NCBI GenBank assembly: GCA_038533575.1
Contig: JBCAYL010000001.1
Span: forward strand, 1,888,226-1,952,225
Direction: 5' to 3'
Length of the DNA stretch: 64,000 nt
Source: Pseudomonadota bacterium
GTDB lineage: Bacteria; Pseudomonadota; Alphaproteobacteria; Rhodobacterales; Rhodobacteraceae
In this document: positions 27,901-34,891 of the stretch, one piece after another
Numbering within the stretch: position 1 is the first letter of the stretch
Layout: the number at the start of each line of letters is the position of its first letter
Position numbers and translations under genes: made by a program
The notes under the pieces: generated by a model
Told to the model about the DNA's origin: nothing
Databases searched by the model: none
Seen by the model: only the letters and a program-made list of their open reading frames with translations

Positions 27901-30398
27901 GGGCCAATGACCGCATCGAAATCGAGGATGTGCAACCGGCGCATGAAATCACGGCGCGACTGGCGTCTGGGGCCATGTCCCACGGCGCACTCGTAGCCTC
28001 CGCGCACGAGGCGGTCGCCCACGGCACCAACATGGCCGGCGGCATGTCGAACTCGGGCGAAGGTGGCGAGCATCTGTCGCGCTACGGCACGATCCGTGCG
28101 TCGCGGATCAAGCAATTCGCCTCCGGTCGCTTCGGGGTCTGGGCGGGATACCTCGCAGACCCGAACCTCGAAGAAATCGAGATCAAGATCGGCCAGGGCG
28201 CAAAGCCCGGCGAGGGTGGCCAGCTGCCCGCGCCCAAGGTCACGGTCGAGATCGCTGCCGCGCGCGGCGGCACGCCGGGGGTGGAGCTGATCTCTCCCCC
28301 GCCCCACCACGACACCTATTCCATCGAGGACCTCGGCCAGCTCATCCATGATGCGAAGGCCGCGCGCGTGCGCGTGATCGTCAAGCTCGTGAGCTCCGAG
28401 GGGATTGGCACGATTGCCGTTGGCGTGGCCAAGGCTGGCGCGGACGTCATCAACGTCGCCGGAAACACCGGCGGCACGGGCGCGGCATCCGTGACTTCGC
28501 TCAAATATACCGGCCGCGCGGCCGAGATCGGCATCGCCGAGGTGCATCAGGCGCTCTGCGCCAATGGCATCCGGCAAAAGGTCATGCTGCGCTGCTCGGG
28601 TGCCATGCAGACGGGCTCGGACGTGGTGAAGGCCTCGCTCCTTGGCGGCGACAGCTTCGAGTTCGGGACGACCGCGCTCATGATGCTCAAATGCGTCATG
28701 GCCAAGAACTGCAACGTAAAGTGCCCGGCGGGCCTGACGACGAACCCCGAGGTCTTCGACGGCGACCCCCGTGCGCTTGCGCAGTACCTTCTCAATATTG
28801 CCCACGAAGTGCGCGAGATCCTCGCAACGCTCGGGTTCAAGTCGCTCGACGAGGCCCGCGGCCGTGCCGACCTCCTGCACCTGCTCGATCACGATGCCGC
28901 CGTGGGCAAGCTGAACCTACGGCAGATGCTGACCCATGTGCCCGAGATCAAGGTGGAAAACCCGGTCTATCTCGAGCGTGATTTCGCTGTGGATGATGCC
29001 CTCCTAGAGCAGGTCAAATCCCGCATCATCGACGGCGGCGAGACGCAGATCGAGCTGCGCCCGAACGCACCGCTCAACAACCGCAACAAGACGGTAGGTG
29101 GCCAGCTCGGCATCGATATCGAACGGATGCTCAACCACGAGATCCTGCGCCTGCCGACGGCCGCGCATCAGGATGGACGCGGACGTCGCTACCTTGATCC
29201 GCGTTCCGTGCGCGTTGTCACCAACGGCTCCGCGGGCCAGTCCTTCGGCGCGTTCTGCAATGACGGCATGGTCATGGACCACACCGGCACCTGCAATGAC
29301 GGCGTGGGCAAAGGGGCGAGCGGGGGCGAGATCATCGTAAAATCGCCCGGCGGAAGCGCCGGACGCGAGAACGTCCTCATCGGGAACTTCGCCCTCTTCG
29401 GCGCCACCGGAGGCCGGACCTTCATCGAAGGCCAGGCCGGCGATCGCTTCGCCGTGCGCAACTCCGGCGCGACGGCCGTCGTCGAAGGCGTGGGCGACTT
29501 CTGCGCAGAGTACATGACGAACGGCGCGATCCTGAACCTCGGCGGCTTCTCCAAGGGCTACGGAAACGGCATGTCCGGTGGTTTCGCCTACCAGTACGAT
29601 CCGCTGGGTGAGCTCAAGGGCGCGATCAGCCACGACTCCGTCTTCATGGGCACGCTGACCGACGGCAGCGCGGAGGGCGAGATCCACAAGGACGCAGTCT
29701 TCCAGATGCTGACCTGGCACCTGGAGGCCACGGGCTCGAAGAAGGCTGAACAGCTCCTCGCGGACTGGTCAACCACGCAGCATCACATGGCGTGGGTCAT
29801 GCCCAAGGCGCTGCTTCAGTACCAGGATCAGGACGCGATCCTCGCCGCCCGCAGCCGCAAGGACCTCGTGGACGAGCTCGCCACGGCGCTTTCCATGCAC
29901 CAGATCATGGAGTTAAAGCGCGCCTACAAGAACGGGCGCCCGGTGCTCCATGGTGCCATGCCCGCTTATGGCGAGATGGACACGGGCGAGATGTTCCGCC
30001 TGCTCAATGCCTACACCGTGCTCGAGATGGCGCAGGTCGTGGCAGAGAAGCGCCTCGGCGCGAATGCGCACCAGCTTGCCAAGGACAAAGCCGTCAGGAA
30101 CCTCATCCTGACCGAGGATTTCTCCCTCATGTCCGCGCTCGCCAAACATGCCCGCCAAGCCGTGGCGGACTACTCGGATCAGGAACTGGCGGCGCTCGTG
30201 GCGCACAAGCGGCTCAGCGACTTCAAGACGGCGCTTTCCATGCGCAACATCCTGAGCATGGACAGCCCCGGCACTTATTCCTGGATCATGCACCAGTCGG
30301 CCAAGAACCGCGCCGCGCTGGGCGAGATCCCGAGCTTTGACGAACTCTTCTCTCAGACCGCCCTGCCAGACCTCCTGGCACGCAGCGCAGCGAAGTAA
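24912..30398 (+). CDS. Divergent glutamate synthase large subunit
   Basis: GltB-type protein, 1828 aa, about 300 longer than E. coli or Azospirillum GltB. The glutaminase type 2 domain starts at nucleophile Cys20 (KSSCGVGF) after a 19-residue propeptide and contains VPHRGGMSSEGVGDGAGI and AHNGELNTDKK. The central domain starts near residue 450. FMN/synthase domain (about 1010-1380): SGAMSHGALVAS, SNSGEGGE, GQGAKPGEGGQLP and SPPPHHDTYSIEDL. The [3Fe-4S] cysteines are C1261, C1267 and C1271 (C-x5-C-x3-C, not the usual x5/x4). GXGXG domain: about 1385-1600. Extra parts are an inserted module at about 900-1005 and a helical C-terminal extension from about 1620. GTG start, GGAC upstream. It ends 4 nt before a diflavin reductase; no gltD is in the window. 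Confidence 0.9.
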   Translation: MTDLTAPYGLYDPTLEKSSCGVGFLTRKSSEQTHDLLEKGHEALCSVPHRGGMSSEGVGDGAGISVDLSLKFFSKLVGKTLEKGTFGVGNFFMPADASQHEHAVTLIESTLKEWGFTILVSREVETNSDAISERAAKWQLPIRQWIFEAPEGLRGAALDSRIHTTLLEIEAVAYTQPELDGLYPLSLSARMQVFKGRLNSWEIMPYFKDLWDEDHEVHTMYFHTRFSTNTDPHPTMAQPFRLMAHNGELNTDKKNRLSEAAVALARNKAIVRPKGQSDSCRLDQTLNSRVYEEGVDLVTAVVAMMPPAWENDKDIDPDVKAMLEYFSLFEEKNDGPAALIFGDGNIIGARLDRLGLRPLRTVETEDYLAVMSEAGQISFPPESVIRRGRVAAGGMIYFNHEEGRIYETEAALEMLAEAEDYPALLEAAAINIDDLPSADDDPGLAATRYLGDLATPARYVAYTHNQESFKFLMDPMLQNGVEKVSAMGYGNAINALSDQEGGVAKYFSQRFAQVTNPPLDSIREADGMTLRVALGEKPHMGKSRSRQIVVNTPILRMSDMLKIKKQEHTPWDRFDILYGPAFNDAAANERALTEAVDQVANDVVSFAREKGGIAILTDRHVSTTLAPLPMSLAISAINQRLIEEGLRFKVSLVVESGQLSSSHHAACALGFGASAVYPLAVRLRAEELFGHDKAYDHYAKFQKACEKALMKTMGKVGLCTVESYSGGEFFEPNFLDTNDPIFARYFPNMRTPVGGVRFDRVAQSVADWHARALTVTSDADIPILGLFKERAEGAGHSYGTTAVRGFVDLTEEPISFDRPVANDALDGETDPLRLLTLRQMDDAFGIDDKGYVNTSFEKLTTDQIDNFEITPGYRRFSEIMAEERGRRPAALRDVLGFPADITFMDKVEDIKKEMMLFNRAGNNDFVIRGLEVEELGAGEYLLRLTGPKATDIGRLDALGESLVQRFGEDVEGHHITRGCLKIAVKGWALDYLSRIRRANDRIEIEDVQPAHEITARLASGAMSHGALVASAHEAVAHGTNMAGGMSNSGEGGEHLSRYGTIRASRIKQFASGRFGVWAGYLADPNLEEIEIKIGQGAKPGEGGQLPAPKVTVEIAAARGGTPGVELISPPPHHDTYSIEDLGQLIHDAKAARVRVIVKLVSSEGIGTIAVGVAKAGADVINVAGNTGGTGAASVTSLKYTGRAAEIGIAEVHQALCANGIRQKVMLRCSGAMQTGSDVVKASLLGGDSFEFGTTALMMLKCVMAKNCNVKCPAGLTTNPEVFDGDPRALAQYLLNIAHEVREILATLGFKSLDEARGRADLLHLLDHDAAVGKLNLRQMLTHVPEIKVENPVYLERDFAVDDALLEQVKSRIIDGGETQIELRPNAPLNNRNKTVGGQLGIDIERMLNHEILRLPTAAHQDGRGRRYLDPRSVRVVTNGSAGQSFGAFCNDGMVMDHTGTCNDGVGKGASGGEIIVKSPGGSAGRENVLIGNFALFGATGGRTFIEGQAGDRFAVRNSGATAVVEGVGDFCAEYMTNGAILNLGGFSKGYGNGMSGGFAYQYDPLGELKGAISHDSVFMGTLTDGSAEGEIHKDAVFQMLTWHLEATGSKKAEQLLADWSTTQHHMAWVMPKALLQYQDQDAILAARSRKDLVDELATALSMHQIMELKRAYKNGRPVLHGAMPAYGEMDTGEMFRLLNAYTVLEMAQVVAEKRLGANAHQLAKDKAVRNLILTEDFSLMSALAKHARQAVADYSDQELAALVAHKRLSDFKTALSMRNILSMDSPGTYSWIMHQSAKNRAALGEIPSFDELFSQTALPDLLARSAAK

Positions 30399-30402
30399 AC
30401 AG

Positions 30403-32163
30403 ATGCAACAGAACAACCAAGTCCCCTACATCCCCACGGACGCGCCCTTCTCCGGCGATCAGCGGGCATGGCTCGGCGGCTTCCTCGCCGGTCTCCATTC
30501 CCGCGCGCTCATGGGTGGCGGCGAACAGGCCGTGGCCCCGGGCGAGCAGCAGGTGAAGGCCAAACCGCTCGACATTCTCTTCGGCACGCAGACGGGCAAT
30601 GCCGAGAGCCTTGCGGAAGAGGCGGCCGCGCTCGCCAAGACCCGCGGGTTCCAGCCGCGGGTGAACGAGATGGACGCGATCGAGATGGATGCGCTTTCCC
30701 AGATGGAGAACGTGATCATCGTCGTCTCGACCTATGGCGAGGGCGAAATGCCCGACAATGCGCACATGTTCTGGGAGGCGCTCAGCGCGTCCACGGCCCC
30801 GCGCATGGAGAGCCTCAACTACGCCGTGCTGGCGCTGGGCGACACCTCCTATGACGAGTTCTGCCAGGCGGGGAAGGTCATCGATACCCGTCTCGAGCAG
30901 CTGGGTGCCAAGCGCCTTGGGCCGCGGATCGACTGCGACGTGGATTTCGAGGACGCGGCGACCGCATGGCTCATGGATACCGTGCCCACGGCCGACGCAA
31001 CAGTCGCCAATGTGAGTGATGAGCCCGTCGTGGTCGCCAAGAAGGACGGCTACAACCGAAAGAACCCCTACGCCGCGAAGGTCGTGGGCAACACGCTCCT
31101 TTCCGGCAAGAATTCCGGCAAGGAAATCAGGCACATGAGCTTCGCGCTTGGCGATAGTGGGCTGACCTACGAGGCCGGTGACGCGCTGGGCGTGATGCCG
31201 ATCAACGCGCCCGATCTCGTGGATGCGTGGCTCACGCGCCTTGGGGCCAGGGCTGACGATGCTGTCGCGGGACATGACGCGCCGCTGGGCGAGCTTCTCG
31301 CGAAGCGCTTCGAGATCATGACGCCGGGCCGGGAGTTCATCCGCGAGATCGAGAAACGCGCAGGCCACGAAGAACTCACCCATGTTCAGTCGAACGGGGA
31401 CAAGGAGGCGCTTGAGGCGTTTCTCTGGGGCAAGGACGCGCTTGATCTCATGAACCTCAACCCGGGGCTGAAGCTCTCCGCCGACGAGGTCGTGAGCTGG
31501 CTGAAGCCGCTTCAGCACCGTGCCTATTCGATCTCGTCGTGCCCCGTTGCGAACCCGGGAGAGGTGCATACCACCGTGGCCGCCGTGCGCTGGCTGGCGG
31601 AGGGTCGTGTGCACAAGGGAGTGGCCTCGACCTTCATGGCCGACATGGCGCCCGAGGGCAGCGAGGTGGGCATTTTCATGAGCCCGAACAAGAGCTTCCG
31701 CATCCCCACCGATGACAGTGTCCCGATGGTTATGGTGGGCCCCGGTACCGGCATCGCGCCGTTCCGCGCCTTCCTGCAGGCCCGCCGCGAACGTGGTGCG
31801 CAGGGCACCAACTGGCTCTTCTTCGGGGACCAGCATCGCGAGACGGATTTCATCTACGAAGACGAGCTTTCGAAGATGTCCGCCGATGGTCTTTTGACCC
31901 GCCTCGATCTCGCTTTCTCCCGGGATCAAAAGGAAAAGATCTACGTCCAGCACCGCATGGAGGAGAATGGCAAGGACCTCTTCGCGATGCTCGAGGAGGG
32001 CGGGCATTTCTATGTCTGCGGGGATGCCACGCGGATGGCGAAGGACGTGGATGCCGCGCTCCATCGGATCGTGGCGGAGCACGGCGCGATGGGCGACGAA
32101 CAGGTGGTCGACTATGTCAACGCGCTCAAGCGAGAGAAGCGCTACGTCCGCGACGTCTACTGA
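30403..32163 (+). CDS. CysJ-like NADPH diflavin reductase
   Basis: 586-aa soluble diflavin protein of the sulfite reductase alpha / cytochrome P450 reductase class: NADPH to FAD to FMN to an acceptor. Order: 55-residue N-terminal segment (APFSGDQRAWLGGFLAGL), FMN flavodoxin domain (LFGTQTGNAESLAEE, STYGEGEMPDN, ALGDTSYDEFCQAG), connecting domain, FAD domain (HRAYSISSCP, GVASTFMAD), NADPH domain (VGPGTGIAPFRAFLQARRER, FFGDQHRETDF, YVCGDATRMAKDV) and the usual aromatic C-terminus YVRDVY. By sequence it would be called CysJ, but no cysI is adjacent. It starts 4 nt after gltB, so co-translation is likely, and it may be that enzyme's electron donor (inferred). Confidence 0.9.
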   Translation: MQQNNQVPYIPTDAPFSGDQRAWLGGFLAGLHSRALMGGGEQAVAPGEQQVKAKPLDILFGTQTGNAESLAEEAAALAKTRGFQPRVNEMDAIEMDALSQMENVIIVVSTYGEGEMPDNAHMFWEALSASTAPRMESLNYAVLALGDTSYDEFCQAGKVIDTRLEQLGAKRLGPRIDCDVDFEDAATAWLMDTVPTADATVANVSDEPVVVAKKDGYNRKNPYAAKVVGNTLLSGKNSGKEIRHMSFALGDSGLTYEAGDALGVMPINAPDLVDAWLTRLGARADDAVAGHDAPLGELLAKRFEIMTPGREFIREIEKRAGHEELTHVQSNGDKEALEAFLWGKDALDLMNLNPGLKLSADEVVSWLKPLQHRAYSISSCPVANPGEVHTTVAAVRWLAEGRVHKGVASTFMADMAPEGSEVGIFMSPNKSFRIPTDDSVPMVMVGPGTGIAPFRAFLQARRERGAQGTNWLFFGDQHRETDFIYEDELSKMSADGLLTRLDLAFSRDQKEKIYVQHRMEENGKDLFAMLEEGGHFYVCGDATRMAKDVDAALHRIVAEHGAMGDEQVVDYVNALKREKRYVRDVY

Positions 32164-32295
32164 CATCTGCCCACTCCGCGCGGCGCGTGAGCCGGTCGCC
32201 GGAGGGGCAATATACGCTTCAGGCACACCTGTGAATGCCTGGAAGCGAGCTGGTAGCCTCTCGTGTTGCCCGCGGTGTCCGGGATCGAGAAAAAT

Positions 32296-32329
32296 AGGCG
32301 GGCGCGATGGTCGGTCATCGCGCCCGCCT
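32296..32329. terminator. Bidirectional Rho-independent terminator
   Basis: A perfect 14-bp stem (AGGCGGGCGCGATG / CATCGCGCCCGCCT) with a 6-nt loop, followed by CTTTCGTTCTT on the plus strand and an A-rich run on the other side. It lies between the diflavin reductase and the convergent esterase gene and can stop transcription from both sides. Confidence 0.92.
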
Positions 32330-32370
32330 CTTTCGTTCTTCGGGCACCCACAAGTCCGTCGGAGCCGTCC

Positions 32371-32967
32371 TCAGGCCGCCACCTTAGCGGACAGGAGCCC
32401 GTGGAGCGCGATGATCTCCTCGCGGCGCAGCTCGTGTCCGCCGTCATGGACGACCTGCCCCACATCAGCACCCATCTCGTCAAAGTAGCTGAGGAGCTTC
32501 TGGCTCTCGGCCCAGGGCGTGATCGGGTCCTGCCGGCCTGCGGTGATCAGGATCTTGCGCCCGGTGAGATCGACGGGCGCAGGGCTCCACGGGATGAGCG
32601 GATGCAAGAGCCCCGCCCGGTCAAAGAGGCCCGGATGCTCTAGGATCGTGGCGGCAAGGATGTTGGCCCCGTTCGAGTAGCCGAAGCCGTAGACCGGGCC
32701 ATGGCCGACCTCCGCTTCGACGAAAGCGGCCATCTTCTCTACCGCGCGGGCGAGGTCGTCCATGTCGTAGACCCCCTCCCCCGTGCGCTTGAAGAAGCGC
32801 GCCGCGCCGTGCTCGCTCACATCCCCCCGGGGAGAGACGACGCGGGCGCCGGGCGCGAGCTCCTGGGCGAGGTCGAAGAACTGCGTCTCGTCCCCGCCCG
32901 TGCCGTGGAAGACGAAGAGCGTGGGCGCACCACGCTCTCCTTCCGTTCTGAGCGCTTCGTAGGTCAT
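32371..32967 (-). CDS. Phospholipase/carboxylesterase-family hydrolase (MhqD-like)
   Basis: 198-aa alpha/beta hydrolase. Catalytic triad: Ser in GYSNGAN (nucleophile elbow), Asp in TAGRQDPITP, His in HDGGHEL; oxyanion loop FHGTGGDE. No signal peptide. The ATG at 32967 overlaps the stop of the upstream dioxygenase by 4 nt. In Bacillus subtilis the pair MhqD (hydrolase) and MhqO/MhqA-type dioxygenase belongs to the quinone/catechol detoxification regulon; the same pairing here suggests that role, which remains an inference. Confidence 0.85.
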   Translation of the reverse strand: MTYEALRTEGERGAPTLFVFHGTGGDETQFFDLAQELAPGARVVSPRGDVSEHGAARFFKRTGEGVYDMDDLARAVEKMAAFVEAEVGHGPVYGFGYSNGANILAATILEHPGLFDRAGLLHPLIPWSPAPVDLTGRKILITAGRQDPITPWAESQKLLSYFDEMGADVGQVVHDGGHELRREEIIALHGLLSAKVAA

Positions 32968-33896
32968 GCCGCGATCTTCGGCAGATGGGCCTCGATCTGG
33001 GCGCGCAGGTGCTCGTGCTGCGTCGGCAGCTTGAGCGCCTCGCCCAGATGCGCCGTGTCTTCGTCGCGGTCGAAGCCGGGCTCGTTCGTGGCCACCTCGA
33101 AGAGCACGCCGCCCGGGGTCCGGAAGTAAATCGCCCAGAAGTAATCCCGGTCGATCACCGGCGTGACCTGGTAGCCCGTCTGCATGAGCGCGTCGCGAAC
33201 GCGAAGCTGGGCCGCGCGATCCTCGACAGCGAAGGCGATGTGATGGACGGATCCTGCGCCCTGACGGGCCACCGGCGCGCCGGGCAACTGCTCGAGGTCG
33301 ATCGTATCCGCGGCGTTGCCGCCTTCGATCACGTAACGCGTCACTGCGCCCTCGGTCTCCGCCTTCTGGTAGCCCATGTAGGAGAGGAGCTCGCCCGTGG
33401 CGTCGGCGTCCTGCAGCGAGAAGCGCGCGCCCCGGAAGCCGAGGATGCCCTCGCCCGAACCCACGCCCGCGCCGGTCCAGGCCTCACGGCCCTGCTCTTC
33501 GCTCTCCACGAGGGCGAAGGCGTCGCCGTCCGGGCCGTCGAAGCCGAGGCGCTTCTCGCCGAAGACCGTCTCTTCCTTCAGGCCGGTCACGCCGAAGGTG
33601 CCGAGGCGCTCTTTCCAGTAGCCGAGCGCACCCTCGGGTACCGCGAACTCGGTGACGCCCACTTCGCCCACGCCGCGCTTGCCCCGGGGCATGCGGCCAA
33701 AGGGGAAGTAGGTCATGACGGAGCCGGGCGTGCCGACCTCGTCGCCATAGTAGAGGTGATAGACGTCTGGCGCGTCGAAATTGACCGTCTTTTTTACCCG
33801 GCGCAGGCCGAGAGTGTCGGTGAAGAAGGCGTTGTTCTCGTTTGCATCCGCAGCCATCGAGGTGACGTGATGCAGGCCTTTGATGTCGGTGATCAT
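32964..33896 (-). CDS. Ring-cleaving dioxygenase, MhqO/MhqA-like (VOC family)
   Basis: 310-aa vicinal-oxygen-chelate protein made of two VOC modules. Metal ligand-type residues are seen in GLHHVTSMA (His), VHHIAFAV (His) and GGVLFEVATNEPGF (Glu). These proteins resemble ring-opening dioxygenases acting on hydroquinones, though substrates are rarely proven. The start is the ATG at 33896 with GGAGA upstream on the coding strand; a longer frame runs back over the promoter and into the lysR region. It forms an operon with the hydrolase and is divergent from a LysR regulator. Confidence 0.88.
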   Translation of the reverse strand: MITDIKGLHHVTSMAADANENNAFFTDTLGLRRVKKTVNFDAPDVYHLYYGDEVGTPGSVMTYFPFGRMPRGKRGVGEVGVTEFAVPEGALGYWKERLGTFGVTGLKEETVFGEKRLGFDGPDGDAFALVESEEQGREAWTGAGVGSGEGILGFRGARFSLQDADATGELLSYMGYQKAETEGAVTRYVIEGGNAADTIDLEQLPGAPVARQGAGSVHHIAFAVEDRAAQLRVRDALMQTGYQVTPVIDRDYFWAIYFRTPGGVLFEVATNEPGFDRDEDTAHLGEALKLPTQHEHLRAQIEAHLPKIAA

Positions 33897-33948
33897 GGCG
33901 TGTCTCCTTTTGCTGAGGCTGAAGTTAGGACAGCGCTCTATTTCAGTG

Positions 33949-33975
33949 AATAGTAATGGTGTTTCATTAACTATT
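33949..33975. promoter_or_regulatory. Inverted repeat in the lysR-dioxygenase intergenic region
   Basis: AATAGTAATG and CATTAACTATT face each other across 6 nt; the arms match apart from one extra base on the right. The site lies 17 nt before the lysR start and 53 nt before the dioxygenase start, where a LysR-type protein usually binds to control both genes. The flanking sequence is the only AT-rich stretch nearby. Confidence 0.55.
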
Positions 33976-33991
33976 TCGATACGTCGACATA

Positions 33992-34891
33992 ATGGAGCAG
34001 TTGAAGCCGATCCGCACCTTCCTCGAAGTGGCCCGTCAGCAGAGCTTTTCGGGCGCCGCGCGGAGCCTCGGCATGACCCCGGCAAGCGTGACACGCATCG
34101 TGGCCGCGCTGGAAAAGGACCTTGGCAAGCAGCTCCTCCTGCGGACGACGCGGCAGGTCTCGCTCACGGCCGAAGGCGCCATCATCGCCGCGCGCTACCG
34201 CCCGGTGATCGAGGAATTCGATGCCATCGGGCGTGAGCTCACGCAGCGGCGCGATGCCGGGAGGCTGCGCGTGAACGCGCCGCTTTCGCTCGGGCTGCGC
34301 ATCCTGCCGGAGGTGGTGGCGGGGTTTCGCCTCGCCTATCCGCGGATCCAGCTCGAAATTCAGCTGACCGATGCGCTGATCGACGTCATCGACGCCGATT
34401 GCGATCTCGCGATCCGGATCTCGCGCCCGCCCACCGACAAATCGACGATCTGGCGCAAGCTTTGCGACGTGCCGCGCCATGCCGTGGCAGCGCCCGCCCT
34501 CCTTCAGCGGATGGCGCGACCCGAGGAGCCGGGGGATCTGTCCGCGGAGCACACCATGTCCTACAGCGCCGATGGCGGGTCCGAGACCTGGGAATTCTCG
34601 AGGGGCACGACCGTGCGCCAGCATCGCGCGGGCACCTGGGTGACCACGAATAACGGCGATCTCCTCGCCGGGCTTGCGACGGCGGGGCAAGGCGTCTGCG
34701 TATTGCCGGAGTTCCTCTTGGCGCGGGGCCTTGCTGCGGGGGAGCTCGAAGTGCTCCTCCCGGACTGGACGCTGCCGCAGCTCTGGCTCACGCTCTTCTA
34801 TCCGCCTTACGAGACCCTGCCACCGCTGGTGGCGACGTTCAGCGACTATTTCGAGTCCTATATCGAGGGCGCGCGCGGGCTCGGTGCCTAG
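33992..34891 (+). CDS. LysR-family transcriptional regulator
   Basis: 299 aa. The N-terminal winged helix-turn-helix (about 1-60) reads FLEVARQQSFSGAARSLGMT followed by SVTRIVAALEKDLGKQLL and RTTRQVSLTAEG. The C-terminal effector domain begins near residue 90 (GRLRVNAPLSLGLRILP). It is divergent from the dioxygenase/hydrolase operon, with an inverted repeat in the 95-nt gap. It probably responds to a quinone or aromatic compound (inferred from the targets). Its stop overlaps the stop of the convergent binding-protein gene by 4 nt. Confidence 0.92.
   Translation: MEQLKPIRTFLEVARQQSFSGAARSLGMTPASVTRIVAALEKDLGKQLLLRTTRQVSLTAEGAIIAARYRPVIEEFDAIGRELTQRRDAGRLRVNAPLSLGLRILPEVVAGFRLAYPRIQLEIQLTDALIDVIDADCDLAIRISRPPTDKSTIWRKLCDVPRHAVAAPALLQRMARPEEPGDLSAEHTMSYSADGGSETWEFSRGTTVRQHRAGTWVTTNNGDLLAGLATAGQGVCVLPEFLLARGLAAGELEVLLPDWTLPQLWLTLFYPPYETLPPLVATFSDYFESYIEGARGLGA

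Noticed and set aside
30403-32163. Plain CysJ of assimilatory sulfite reduction
   Set aside because: Not excluded, but no cysI, cysH or other sulfur gene is nearby and the gene is 4 nt from gltB; therefore named only CysJ-like.
30286-32226. 646-codon minus-strand frame opposite the diflavin reductase
   Set aside because: Shadow frame; it runs to the edge of the terminator region and has no motif.
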